The notes: generated by a model not told the origin, from the sequence alone. 64,000 nucleotides of DNA from an uncultured Desulfobacter sp. (GCF_963665355.1 NZ_OY762229.1:1674001-1738000); one strand, 5' to 3'. Counted from the first letter of the stretch, positions 46,754-54,644 are shown. Program-made: numbers and translations.

Positions 46754-46777
46754 GTTTATGCAAAGCTTTGCATAAAC
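46754..46777. repeat. 24-bp perfect palindrome at the 5' flank of RIT copy 3
   Basis: Two head-to-head RIT ends (TTATGCAAAG/CTTTGCATAA) lie between RIT copy 3 and the upstream RT half, separated from the RIT by CCTCC (minus-strand reading). It corresponds to the palindrome at 21879, but here the target-side GGAGG reads GGTAG. Confidence 0.85.
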
Positions 46778-48085
46778 TACCCTGGGGAGTCCCTTCTTCC
46801 GTAGGCACCATAACGCCTGAGGTCATTACACCGGATCTTAGATATTGCCGTATTACCTTTAATACGCGCTTATCCTTGATTCTACCGGCGAGTCTACTCA
46901 TCAAACGGTCGTGCGAAACGCGGTCGAAAAATTTTGACAGGTCCATGTCTACGACATATGTATAACCTTCAACCATGTACCTTTTACCCTGCATCACCGC
47001 ATCGTGTGCAGATCTTCCGGGTCTGAACCCATAGCTGCCTTCAGAGAAAAAAGGTTCCCATACCTGTTCCAGGATCTGGGATATGGCCTGCTGTATAAAC
47101 CGATCAAGCACCGTGGGTATTCCCAGTAAACGGACACCACCATCCGGTTTAGGAATTTCCTTTCGTTTCACCGGTAGCGGTTTATGCCTGCAGTTAAGCA
47201 GGTCTTGTTCAATTTCAGGCCAGTGCTTTGCCAGGTAGTTCCCCAGTTGGGCGGTTTTCATACCGTCTACGCCGGGTGCTCCTTTGTTGGCACAAACCTG
47301 TTTCCATGCCCGGATAATGTTGTTGCGTTCAAGGATCATCTCCATTAACCGGTCGTTGTTTCCCAGACTTTCGGCAATCTGTGACGCTGGGAACAGTTCC
47401 ATCTGCTGTGGCCGTCTGTTCACAAGTACACACCTCCTATTTGTCGTTATCATTTACCCGGACCATTCGGCCCAGGCACCGTTCTGGCCTTCACTGGGGT
47501 GAGACCTCCCCGCCTTTGCGGGGCTCGTTTCCACCGGCTACTATGCCTTCTGCTGACTTCTCCCATGCGGTCAGAACCGGTTGCCCGGTCCTCAGCCGTT
47601 AAGGCACATGGGAGATCTCCCGGGGTAAACACATGCCTTTCAGTACATGAACGCCGAGTTTACGGACATACCTGTAATGGATAGAGGACTTTGCCTTGTT
47701 GTGCAGGCTCGTCCCGGTATGTGCGCCTCATACTCGATTTCTGTGCGTCATCCCGTACCTTTGTGGTGCCCTGCCTCAGCAGAGCGGCTTCCTTTTGAAG
47801 TGCCGTCACCGGTACCCCGCTGCCATACCACTACACCCTTCGCCTCCATCAGGCTGGGTCTAAGACTTGCCAAATGTATTGAAATTCTATACAGTTGACT
47901 CACTTTTAAGAACATGTGCCGTGCCCGGCACACACAAAACGCTGGAGAGGAACCAGGCTTACAGAGCGGCCTTTCGGAAGTGCCTGGTTCAGGAAAAATT
48001 ATCTTTTTATCGGAGCTTTTTGGGTTTAAGACGCCTGGCCCCTCAGCTCCGCCGTTCGCTTTCAAAAAAACATCGGAGAATCAAA

Positions 48086-48334
48086 ATGCAATCAGATGAA
48101 AAAGAAGACATTCTCAACTCTATCTCTTCTCTTAATTTAAATGTTGATGACTTTGAATTTAATGAAATTGATTTAACAAATCCTAAAGAAGCTACAGTCT
48201 ATTCAATCTCTGGAGAAATCGAAATCAAATATATTCCATCGAATAAATCCAGAAAATATAAAACTGGACACGGCTCATCTTGGCCTGCTGAATTTGAATT
48301 TGATCTTAAAACAAATTATTTTGGAACACGATAA
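48086..48334 (+). CDS. Cassette gene: unknown 82-aa protein
   Basis: The ATG at 48086 lies behind CGGAGAATC; the frame extends upstream into the preceding attC but that part is not coding. The acidic N-terminal half (KEDILNSISSLNLNVDDFEF) is followed by a small beta-rich domain (EIEIKYIPSNKSRKYKTG). No family recognised. The cassette runs 48055-48424. Confidence 0.65.
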   Translation: MQSDEKEDILNSISSLNLNVDDFEFNEIDLTNPKEATVYSISGEIEIKYIPSNKSRKYKTGHGSSWPAEFEFDLKTNYFGTR

Positions 48335-48348
48335 TGTGATATAAAAAA

Positions 48349-48424
48349 AGCGAACAAAGCGTTCAACAACGCTCCGTTGCACTCCGCTTGGACGCGCAAA
48401 CAACGCGCGCCAGTTAGCTCAGCG
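48349..48424 (+). repeat. attC site (76 bp)
   Basis: R'' AGCGAAC complements TTCGCT. VCR-like body AAAGCGTTCAACAACGC ... GCGCGCCAGTTAGCTCAGCG. Followed by ATAGGC of a fourth, interrupted ORF-less cassette. Confidence 0.88.
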
Positions 48425-48450
48425 ATAGGCTCGCCCGCTGCGCGGACGAG
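48425..48450 (+). repeat. ORF-less structured cassette, copy 4 (5' remnant)
   Basis: Only the first 26 bases, ATAGGCTCGCCCGCTGCGCG and GACGAG, remain before intron D starts. The intron cut R'' after its first base (G/CCTATC). The rest of the cassette is not found downstream. Confidence 0.75.
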
Positions 48451-49566
48451 GTGCGACCGGCATGGTCGTGAACTAGCTGGTGTAAGTCCAGCCATAGCCC
48501 TTGAAAGGAGGGAATATGTAGGCAAAGGCAAGGGTGCCCGAAGAAACTTTCCGAATTTGCCCGAGGAGGGATAACCCGGTGAAGGGAAGCCAATGAGGGA
48601 TCTGAAGGAAGCCGGCGCCAAACTTGCTGCTCAAACTCGGTGTGAACCTCTGGTAGGCCTGACGGAAGGGGCGAGATACCCTCGACTATCAAAGCCCGAT
48701 ATCCTTTCCGTATTCCTTTGGGTAGAGGAGGTGAGCGAGCAATGAAAGTACACGATCTTACCCGGTGACGGGCCGTCTGATCCGGGCCGTTGTAACTGCG
48801 ACAGCCGAGCCCTAAGCGGCACAGCAATGTAGCCGTTACGGACAGAGGGTCTTCAGATGAAGCCATAGTAGGCGTAAAACCGGCAGCCCATGAAGATGCG
48901 GTGACGTATCCGAGGGTAAAACTGTTGGCAAGCGACAAGGATGTTGGAGCCGAAGGGCGGAACATGCAACTGGTTCAAGGAACCTTAAAAATAGCGGATG
49001 TAACGAGTTCAGCCATAGGAGTTTCTTTGAAGGGGAGACGTACATATCCTGCGGTAACAAAGGAATGCGGAACGATGAAGATGCAGCCCATAATGAAAAG
49101 CAAAATGAGGCAACTTGACCTATTTGTTGATCAGAGAAGTCTCTTTGAGAAGTTCTGCGATGAGGCTAACCTGTACGCAGGCTTTGCAGCGGTGAAGAAG
49201 AACGGTGGGGCGCCTGGAATAGACGGTGTCACCATCGAGGGATTTATGGACCGTGTTGAAGAAGAGCTGGCCCAGCTCAAGAAGGATCTCGAAAGCTGGA
49301 GCTATAAACCAAATCCGGTTCGACGGGTAGAGATACCCAAACCTGGCAATGCGGGCGTGCGTTTGCTTGGAGTACCTTGCGTACGTGACAGAGTGGTGCA
49401 CACCACATTAAAGCTTCTACTGGAACCTATAATTGATCCTACCTTTTCTGACCACAGCTATGGCTTTCGTCCCGGATACAGCCCGCAAAAGGCAGTGGCG
49501 GCAGCCAAACAGATAGTGGACAGAGGGAAAGAATATGTTGTAGACCTTGATCTTTCAAAATTTTTC
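48451..49566 (+). mobile_element. Group II intron D, 5' part, in the fourth structured cassette
   Basis: Begins GTGCGACCGGCATGGTCG, a textbook group II 5' end, followed by about 620 bases of structured intron RNA (GTAAGTCCAGCC loop, many small stems). The RT gene follows and is cut off at 49566 by an insertion sequence. No 3' half or domain V is found in the window. Confidence 0.8.
49075..49566 (+). pseudogene. Intron D reverse transcriptase, N-terminal fragment
   Basis: Start ATG 49075 (MKMQPIMKSK); upstream codons in frame belong to the intron RNA. RT blocks present: GGAPGIDGVTIEGF, RLLGVPCVRDRVVHTTL, HSYGFRPGYSPQKAV, and DLDLSKFFD, where the frame breaks. The protein is of a different lineage from introns A and B. 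Lost parts include TPQGG and YADD. Confidence 0.85.
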
Positions 49567-49581
49567 GACCTGTGCGGGTAG

Positions 49582-49890
49582 ATTTTTGAAAATCCAACGG
49601 CGGGTAGTGATGAGATTCAAATAGTGTAACGGCATTATGGATTTAAAATTTCAACAAAACATCAAATTTTATTGTGATTTAAACGTGTTGTGACGAGAGG
49701 CCAATAAAAGCATAGTTACAAAATAGTGTAACGACTCAAAAATAATTCAATAATGATCTGTGGTTTCGCGTTTTTCAAAAATCAATCAAACAAAAATCGG
49801 CATCAGTCTATATAAGGATAAAATACAGGCAGGCCAACCTCGGATTAAACCAAAGATGGCCTGTTGAGGTAGAATAAGTTGTGGTAAGTA
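49582..49890. other. Non-coding left ends of the IS and the inner element
   Basis: Contains the rest of the IS left end (with a repeated GCGGGTAG), then the two left ATAGTGTAACG repeats and an AT-rich stretch. No reading frame with coding character. The last 60 bases hold the 3' end of the ATPase operon. Confidence 0.5.
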
Positions 49891-50517
49891 TTATTGGGGA
49901 GGTAGATCTGATATAAATTCCAGGGCAAGATTAATATCAACAAATTGATGGTTCAGTTCCTTTGCCCTATCCCGGCAGTCTGTACAAAGTTCTTTAAATT
50001 TGCGCATATCGCCTTTAACGGACATATAAATCTGTTCAACGGCTTCCTGCTGGATATCTTTGTAATTTTCAATGAAGTCCTCGACTTCTATGGGATACAA
50101 AATCAAGGTTTTCAACCGGCTGAGTATATCAGGATGGTTCCGGCTCAAATGAGTCCTCACCTTCGGAAGTCCTGCAAATATGATGGGAACCCCGGCATCC
50201 AAGTCATTAGCCTCATCTATGACGATAAAACAATTGGAGAGATTGCAGATCATTTTCAGGTACTGGGGAGTTCGGCGGTAGGTAGCAGTGGCCTCATAAT
50301 TTAATTCCTTAAGTATCGCGGCCAGGGTTTCATGTATGTTGAACAGAGACTCAACCCATACAGCATGGAGCTTTTTGGGGTGCAGCAATTTTAAAAACCG
50401 GGTTTTTCCTGCACCAAAATCACCTTCAATGAGTACGCTTTGACCTCTATAAATCCGGTTATAAGTGGCAGCCAAATATGAGATCCTGCGTTTATCACTG
50501 ATAAAATCCTCTTTCAT
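49891..50517 (-). CDS. AAA+ ATPase, IstB/TniB-like
   Basis: The ATG at 50517 overlaps the stop of the upstream gene (ATGA), giving 208 residues. Walker A is GDFGAGKTR near residue 33. Walker B is NCFIVIDEAND. IIFAGLPKVR and a C-terminal helical part follow. It belongs to the transposition/recruitment ATPases related to IstB, TniB and TnsC, which load a transposase onto target DNA. No transposase partner is encoded in this element, so it may serve one in trans. Confidence 0.7.
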   Translation of the reverse strand: MKEDFISDKRRISYLAATYNRIYRGQSVLIEGDFGAGKTRFLKLLHPKKLHAVWVESLFNIHETLAAILKELNYEATATYRRTPQYLKMICNLSNCFIVIDEANDLDAGVPIIFAGLPKVRTHLSRNHPDILSRLKTLILYPIEVEDFIENYKDIQQEAVEQIYMSVKGDMRKFKELCTDCRDRAKELNHQFVDINLALEFISDLPPQ

Positions 50518-50900
50518 GTCATGTCTCCGTGGGATGCATAAGTGGCTACATGGTTTGTATTTAACGATTTTTGGCAATCGAGCATAAATGCATTGAACAG
50601 GGCCTGATTTTTCCGGGCATCCGGTTGGTTCATCTTTTTCATGTAATCCGCGTACCTTGATTGATTATGATCAAGTACTTGTTCCGCCCGGGCCAGGCAG
50701 AGGCCTTTATGATAAACTTCGATTAAAACAGGCCGGTCAACGGCCATATTGGGCGTTTCTAAAAGAGCGATAATGGTGTCGAGTTCATCAGGCTGCACGG
50801 GTGAAGGTTCCGGTGCCGGCGGTCTGCCAAAGGGCTTTTTTGCAATGGCTTCGCCCAACAGTATACCGTCTTCACTCTGCTCAATAGTCAGGTCATCCAT
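50514..50900 (-). CDS. Unknown 128-aa protein of the ATPase element
   Basis: Start ATG 50900 (MDDLTIEQSEDG), four bases from the upstream stop; the longer frame overlaps the neighbour heavily. The product is a helical, charged protein with a Pro-rich stretch (RPPAPEPSPVQPDE). No family recognised. Part of a tightly coupled four-gene operon. Confidence 0.55.
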   Translation of the reverse strand: MDDLTIEQSEDGILLGEAIAKKPFGRPPAPEPSPVQPDELDTIIALLETPNMAVDRPVLIEVYHKGLCLARAEQVLDHNQSRYADYMKKMNQPDARKNQALFNAFMLDCQKSLNTNHVATYASHGDMT

Positions 50901-51456
50901 TATCTGCCCCTTTTGATACAATCTTTTCGTATATGACCCGGTGCCATAACAATGCTGCCTGGCGGGAGGTTTGCTGCCAATGATCATGTTGGGCCACACG
51001 AACCTGTTCAAGCATTGCCTCTACAACAGCCATGTATTCATTGGTAATTCGATCTGTCATATCCGGTTTGCTTACCGGATCCGTTTTCCGGGCCTCAATA
51101 AATTTTTTGATATTTCGTGCGGTCAGTTCCATGCCGCTGTTTATAATCTCTTTCCAGATACGGCGCTGTTCTATGGAATCCATTTGAATAAGGGGGCGGA
51201 CCTGGGATTCATTTGCCGGCAGTTTGTCGCCAATTGGCGACAAATTGTAGATCACCTCATAGGCTCTGATCAGGCGGTAGGCATAGGCCTTGCCCATATC
51301 CCAGCGATCCCTTGTGTATGCTTGGAATGATTCAAACAAAGCCTGCGTGTATAAGCGATTATCACGAATTTCCTTCAAGGCCTGGCCGATTTTGTAAAAA
51401 CATTCCTGATTGCGGCCAATCAGGGTTTCAAGCTCAAGCAACCGTTCCATATTCAC
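50893..51456 (-). CDS. Helical DNA-binding-like protein of the ATPase element
   Basis: 187 residues; ATG overlaps the stop of the CHC2 gene in ATGA. It has an N-terminal helical region (YTRDRWDMGKAYAYRLIRA, HTH-like) and the segment DKLPANESQVRPL, which recurs in ParB-related and mobile-element regulators. A role in binding the element ends or in regulation is inferred from these features. Confidence 0.55.
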   Translation of the reverse strand: MNMERLLELETLIGRNQECFYKIGQALKEIRDNRLYTQALFESFQAYTRDRWDMGKAYAYRLIRAYEVIYNLSPIGDKLPANESQVRPLIQMDSIEQRRIWKEIINSGMELTARNIKKFIEARKTDPVSKPDMTDRITNEYMAVVEAMLEQVRVAQHDHWQQTSRQAALLWHRVIYEKIVSKGADNG

Positions 51457-51830
51457 TGCCCTCCCGGCATGGGTCTGCCGACCATAGCGGCAAGAGCCGT
51501 CAACTTTGCGGCGTGAACCTGGGGTGCAGTATTTATTTGTTTCAAAAACAAGACACTGTCCCTGAATCCATAGTCCTTAATTTTCATGACAAGGTCGATG
51601 GTATTAAAATTCTTTTCGCATCTGAAACACCTGGCCAGGTTCGTGACTGGATTTACAGCGGTTTGAAATTCATTGCACAAAGGGCATAAAAAACGAAAAT
51701 AACCATCTGAGATCTTGGATGGAATTTGTAAATGGTCCCTGATCAGCATATCTACAGGAATATTGTTTCTCAGTTCAAATAATTGCCGGGATGAAAATTT
51801 ATTTTTCACAAGACACCTCCTTATTTTCAA
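51453..51830 (-). CDS. CHC2-type zinc-finger protein (primase zinc-ribbon-like)
   Basis: 125 residues resembling the zinc-binding domain of DnaG: IPVDMLIRDHLQIPSK, then FRFLCPLCNEFQTAVN and LARCFRCEKNFNTIDLVMKI. This gives CPLC...CFRC, with the usual fold of the CHC2 finger. No primase catalytic (TOPRIM) domain follows. First gene of the coupled operon; AGGAGG lies upstream of its ATG. Confidence 0.75.
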   Translation of the reverse strand: MKIRRCLVKNKFSSRQLFELRNNIPVDMLIRDHLQIPSKISDGYFRFLCPLCNEFQTAVNPVTNLARCFRCEKNFNTIDLVMKIKDYGFRDSVLFLKQINTAPQVHAAKLTALAAMVGRPMPGGQ

Positions 51831-51939
51831 AATTTCAGGTGCTTTTTTATATCACCGGCCAGAGTCGCCTGTCAGTTGCCTCTTAAACTGAGATGGGGAT
51901 TATTCTGTTGATATCTACCTGTATTGTTAGTGGGTTACG

Positions 51940-52107
51940 TTAATGATGCCTCTTAAAAACAATATTCGATTTTTCACATTGCCTTCGATGACGTTCATTT
52001 TGGCAAGCCGGGCTGCATGTTTTCTGCCGGCCTTTTTGTCTAACATCAGGAGTGAACCATTTACGGCAAATAGAGCAAGGGCGTTTTCCTCGTGAATTTT
52101 TTGCCAT
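51940..52107 (-). CDS. Small zinc-finger-like protein (55 aa)
   Basis: A short frame starting ATG 52107 after GGAGAA. It reads KRPCSICRKWFTPDVRQKGR, then QKTCSPACQNERHRRQ, giving C-x2-C ... C-x3-C with a strongly basic body. Small proteins of this pattern occur beside transposase/ATPase genes. Compared with others I know, the expected C-terminal W..NP.Y is missing, so the end may be altered by a frameshift. Confidence 0.55.
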   Translation of the reverse strand: MAKNSRGKRPCSICRKWFTPDVRQKGRQKTCSPACQNERHRRQCEKSNIVFKRHH

Positions 52108-52289
52108 TATTTCTTCTCCAAGATTTGAATCAGGGAGATTATATGTACCAAATTTTGAAGGAAGCAGCGGCGGGATCTGTCGGCGGGATCGGCAGGGTAT
52201 GATTTTTATTTTATTTGCGGGGTATCGCGGCGGGATATCTGCCCGTTACATTATTTTGTTACGAAGCTGCAGGGTAAGCGTTACACTAT

Positions 52290-53096
52290 ATGAATCTTAC
52301 CAAAGCCATCTTGAGGAATCCTGTACCCTATGAAAATCCAGAGCGTAGTACAGAAATTTCAATTGATGACGTGAATGTAAAGAAACAAGAAGAGTTCCGT
52401 CCCGGCGGTATCAAATCGGAACGAGGAAAACGGAAATATATCCATAACACCATTGCTCATATATCCAAAGCACATGCGGGTAAATATGTGTTGAATGGTA
52501 CTGGCACAAAGAATGTCTTGTTATTTTTAACAGCTTTTCTGTTCCATAATGATTTGATAGGCGACCGTATCCAGTTCTTCACCGACGGTCATAAAATACT
52601 AAACGATTCCATTTTCAACTGGTTCAGTTGGTCTGGGAATATTGGTGTCATTCTTGATTGGTATCATTTGGAAAAGAAATGCAAAGAACAATTGAGCCTG
52701 GCGCTTAAGGGACGATTCATCCGCAACGAAATTCTTGATAATCTTAAGCCGCTGTTGTGGTATGGGTTAATTGATGAAGCTGTAGGCCACTTGGAGGCAA
52801 TCGATAAAGATTCCATAAAGCAAGTGGAAAAGTTAGATAAACTGATTGCCTATTTGAAAAGGAATAAACCGTATATTCCCTGCTATGCGGTAAGGAAAGA
52901 ACTGGGTTTATGTAACTCCAGTGCTATCGGTGAAAAAATGAATGACCTTGTCGTCTCAAGCCGTCAAAAACACAATGGAATGAGTTGGTCAAAAGCGGGT
53001 TGAGTTGGATTGGCAACAATCACGGCCATAAAAAGAAATAAAGAAAATGAAAAATGGTTTGAAACAAAGAGCTTAGATTTCAAGCTGGCTGCTTAA
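52290..53096 (+). pseudogene. Transposase remnant (ISLre2/UPF0236- or ISKra4-like)
   Basis: It begins exactly at the right end of the ATPase element with a fragment of the catalytic domain (ISIDDVNVKKQEEFR, RIQFFTDGHKILND, GVILDWYHLEKKCKEQLSLA). It continues to RQKHNGMSWSKAG, then a TGA at 53001 where a sense codon is expected, and 31 further in-frame codons (ending WFETKSLDFKLAA). Roughly 200 N-terminal residues are missing. Non-functional. Family placement is uncertain. Confidence 0.65.
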
Positions 53097-53312
53097 GCCC
53101 CCCGCACAGGTCGGAGCAAAGGCTGTGCCGGAAGGTGCGCAATGGTTAACACATTAAAATATAATGATTTTTTAAAAACAGTTCTCGGAATGTGAAAACT
53201 TGAGGATTCACCTTTATATCTTTGAGTTTCCATCAGTCCGGGTCATTCTTGCAATTTGACGAATTCTCCCCTATTTTAAAGTTTACAGTATTTCACAGGA
53301 GATCCGAAGGCC

Positions 53313-53462
53313 GTGTCGTCATCCACATTCAACCTGAGATTTAAATTTATTACCGGGCTTGTCCTGTTTGCCATTGCCTTTGGCCTTTGCATTTCCGTAA
53401 TAGGGGCAGCCGTTGAAATGGGAAGAGACAATGCCGACAACGGGTCAGGGCAAAGTGTATGA
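53313..53462 (+). pseudogene. Remnant of a sensor histidine kinase (internal in-frame deletion)
   Basis: A 49-codon frame from GTG 53313 with AGGAG upstream. Residues 1-35 look like the start of a membrane sensor kinase (basic NLRFKF, then the hydrophobic LVLFAIAFGLCISVIGAAV). The last 13 (GRDNADNGSGQSV) look like a kinase C-terminal tail. The stop overlaps the start of the response regulator (ATGA), as in intact kinase-regulator pairs. Everything between, including the HisKA and ATPase domains, is missing. Confidence 0.55.
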
Positions 53463-54589
53463 AACCGTTTTCCATGCTGGTGGTGGATGATGACGGGGAT
53501 TTCTTGAAAGGAATCATCCGCAGCCTGAAAATCAAATTCACGCAGACGGAGATCTTTGGCGCCATGTCCGGGGCCCAGGCCCTGGAAATCCTGAAAGAGA
53601 AGGAGATCGGGGTGATACTCACTGATCTGCAGATGCCCGGCATCAGCGGCCATGACCTTTTGCTCCAGGGGCTTGAATTAAATCCCAACCTGTATGTGGT
53701 CATGATCACAGGACACGGGACGGTTGAAAATGCCGTTAATGCCCTGAAAAAAGGGGCCTGGGATTTCATAGCCAAGCCCGTGGAACGGGAGACCCTTTAC
53801 CATATTGTTGAAAAGGCCATGGAGTATTATGCCCTGGTCAGTAAAAACCGGCGGCTCCAGGATATCATCAAAACTCTGAGTCCTGAAAAATCGGTTCACT
53901 GGGAAAGCCGGGCCATGAAACAGCTGACCGAGAAAATTTCAGCCATTGCCGTGACCGATTATACTGTGCTTGTGACCGGGGAATCCGGGTGCGGAAAAGA
54001 GTACGTTGCAAAGATGATCCACAGCCAGTCCAAACGGAAACAGGAAGCCTGCCATACCCTGAACTGCCCGGCCATTCCCGAGCCGCTTCTGGAAAGTGAG
54101 CTTTTCGGCCATGTCAAAGGGGCCTTTACAGGGGCGGAGCGTAAAGAGCATATCCCGCTTCTGGTCCGGGATTTTATCAATAAAACCTGCCGGGAACTGG
54201 GCATCCCGCCTATGGACATTGAGCCGGTGGCGTTAAGCGTTCTGTCCCGTCAGTCCTGGCCCGGAAATGTCCGGGAACTGCTCAACTACGTCAGAAGGCT
54301 GGTGGTCTTTTCCAATGGAAAAAATATTGATTTCCAATTGATCAGCCTTGTGGAAGGGGGGCTTGAGAGTACGCCCCTGCCGGCGGAAAATACCCCATAT
54401 GAAAATATGTCCTACAAAGAGGCTAAAAAAGAGGCCCTGGACCTGTTTTCCAGAAACTACCTGACCCGGCTTTTTGAACAGACCCGGGGCAATATCTCGG
54501 AAACATCACGAATCAGCGGCATTGAACGGGCGTCGATTCAAAAAATTATTAAACGGCGGGATATTGATATCTCACAATACCGGGGATGA
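53459..54589 (+). CDS. NtrC-family response regulator lacking the centre of its AAA+ domain
   Basis: 376 residues. Receiver domain 1-120: acidic pocket VVDDDG, phospho-acceptor Asp in ILTDLQMPG, Lys in FIAKPV. Sigma-54 AAA+ domain: Walker A GESGCGKE and the sigma-54 contact motif GAFTGA. The sequence then jumps from GAER to KEHIPLLVRDF. About 105 residues with Walker B, sensor I and nearby parts are absent. WPGNVREL and a Fis-type HTH (GNISETSRISGIERASIQKI) follow. The break lies at a repeated ERK coding sequence. ATP hydrolysis, and so open-complex formation, is very unlikely; DNA binding may remain. Confidence 0.85.
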   Translation: MKPFSMLVVDDDGDFLKGIIRSLKIKFTQTEIFGAMSGAQALEILKEKEIGVILTDLQMPGISGHDLLLQGLELNPNLYVVMITGHGTVENAVNALKKGAWDFIAKPVERETLYHIVEKAMEYYALVSKNRRLQDIIKTLSPEKSVHWESRAMKQLTEKISAIAVTDYTVLVTGESGCGKEYVAKMIHSQSKRKQEACHTLNCPAIPEPLLESELFGHVKGAFTGAERKEHIPLLVRDFINKTCRELGIPPMDIEPVALSVLSRQSWPGNVRELLNYVRRLVVFSNGKNIDFQLISLVEGGLESTPLPAENTPYENMSYKEAKKEALDLFSRNYLTRLFEQTRGNISETSRISGIERASIQKIIKRRDIDISQYRG

Positions 54590-54644
54590 TGAACTGACCC
54601 TGTCAGGGACCATTCCTGAAACAAAAAAATAGATTGAGAGGCGT

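Larger units (their letters stand above)
42640..47423 (-). pseudogene. Intron A3 reverse transcriptase, split by RIT copy 3
   Basis: The N-terminal half starts at GTG 47423 after AGGAGG and keeps the intact TPQG codons (CCC CAG GGT) before reading into the palindrome. The C-terminal half (42640-43308) begins at GGPLSPLLSN and has YADD. Removing the insert restores one open frame, with CAG where A1 has TAG. One residue differs from A1/A2 in the C-terminal half (ELERRGH). Confidence 0.88.
42550..47933 (-). mobile_element. Group IIC-attC-type intron A, copy 3, carrying RIT copy 3
   Basis: 5' end GTGTGCCGGGCACGG at 47933, 3' end ...TATCCCGAT at 42550, on the minus strand. Without RIT copy 3 and the extra palindrome it is the same length as A1 within a few bases. 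The RT coding part matches A1 almost base for base, but the 5' RNA part (about 47480-47933) differs from A1 at many positions. Confidence 0.88.
42545..48054 (+). repeat. attC site split by group II intron A3
   Basis: Exons GCACA and ACAAAACGCTGG rejoin to GCACAACAAAACGCTGG, the same R''/L'' sequence as at 27059. It ends ...CAGCTCCGCCG at 48054 before TTCGCT. R'' complements the TTGTGC of its own cassette at 41814. Confidence 0.85.
49621..52289. mobile_element. Transposon-like element with ATPase and zinc-finger genes, no transposase
   Basis: Outer ends ATAGTGTAACG (49621-49631) and its perfect complement CGTTACACTAT (52279-52289). Inner copies are ATAGTGTAACG at 49723-49733 and CGTTACATTAT at 52244-52254. 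Repeated end motifs of this kind are typical of Tn7-, Mu- or Tni-type transposons, whose transposase binds several sites per end. The cargo is four overlapping genes plus a fifth small gene, all on the minus strand. Confidence 0.6.
49567..53112 (+). mobile_element. Degraded insertion sequence with 12-bp terminal inverted repeats
   Basis: The left end GACCTGTGCGGG (49567-49578) and right end CCCGCACAGGTC (53101-53112) are perfect inverted repeats. Inside are a short left segment, the inserted ATPase/zinc-finger element (49621-52289), and the C-terminal part of a transposase. It interrupts intron D at codon FFD. No target duplication is obvious, so the right flank may have been rearranged. Confidence 0.7.

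Noticed and set aside
19578-48450. A CRISPR array formed by the repeated elements
   Set aside because: The repeats are long attC sites of differing length separated by genes, with cassette-specific core pairs; there are no short regular repeats with spacers and no cas genes.
21128-49566. Retron or diversity-generating retroelement RTs
   Set aside because: The RTs have group II intron motifs (TPQGG, maturase/GIIM region), lie within structured RNA with domain V-like hairpins and sit in attC sites. No template/variable repeat pair or retron ncRNA was seen.
53113-53312. A continuation of intron D after the IS
   Set aside because: The sequence after the right IS end does not continue the RT frame or show a domain V hairpin; I see no recognisable feature in these 200 bp.
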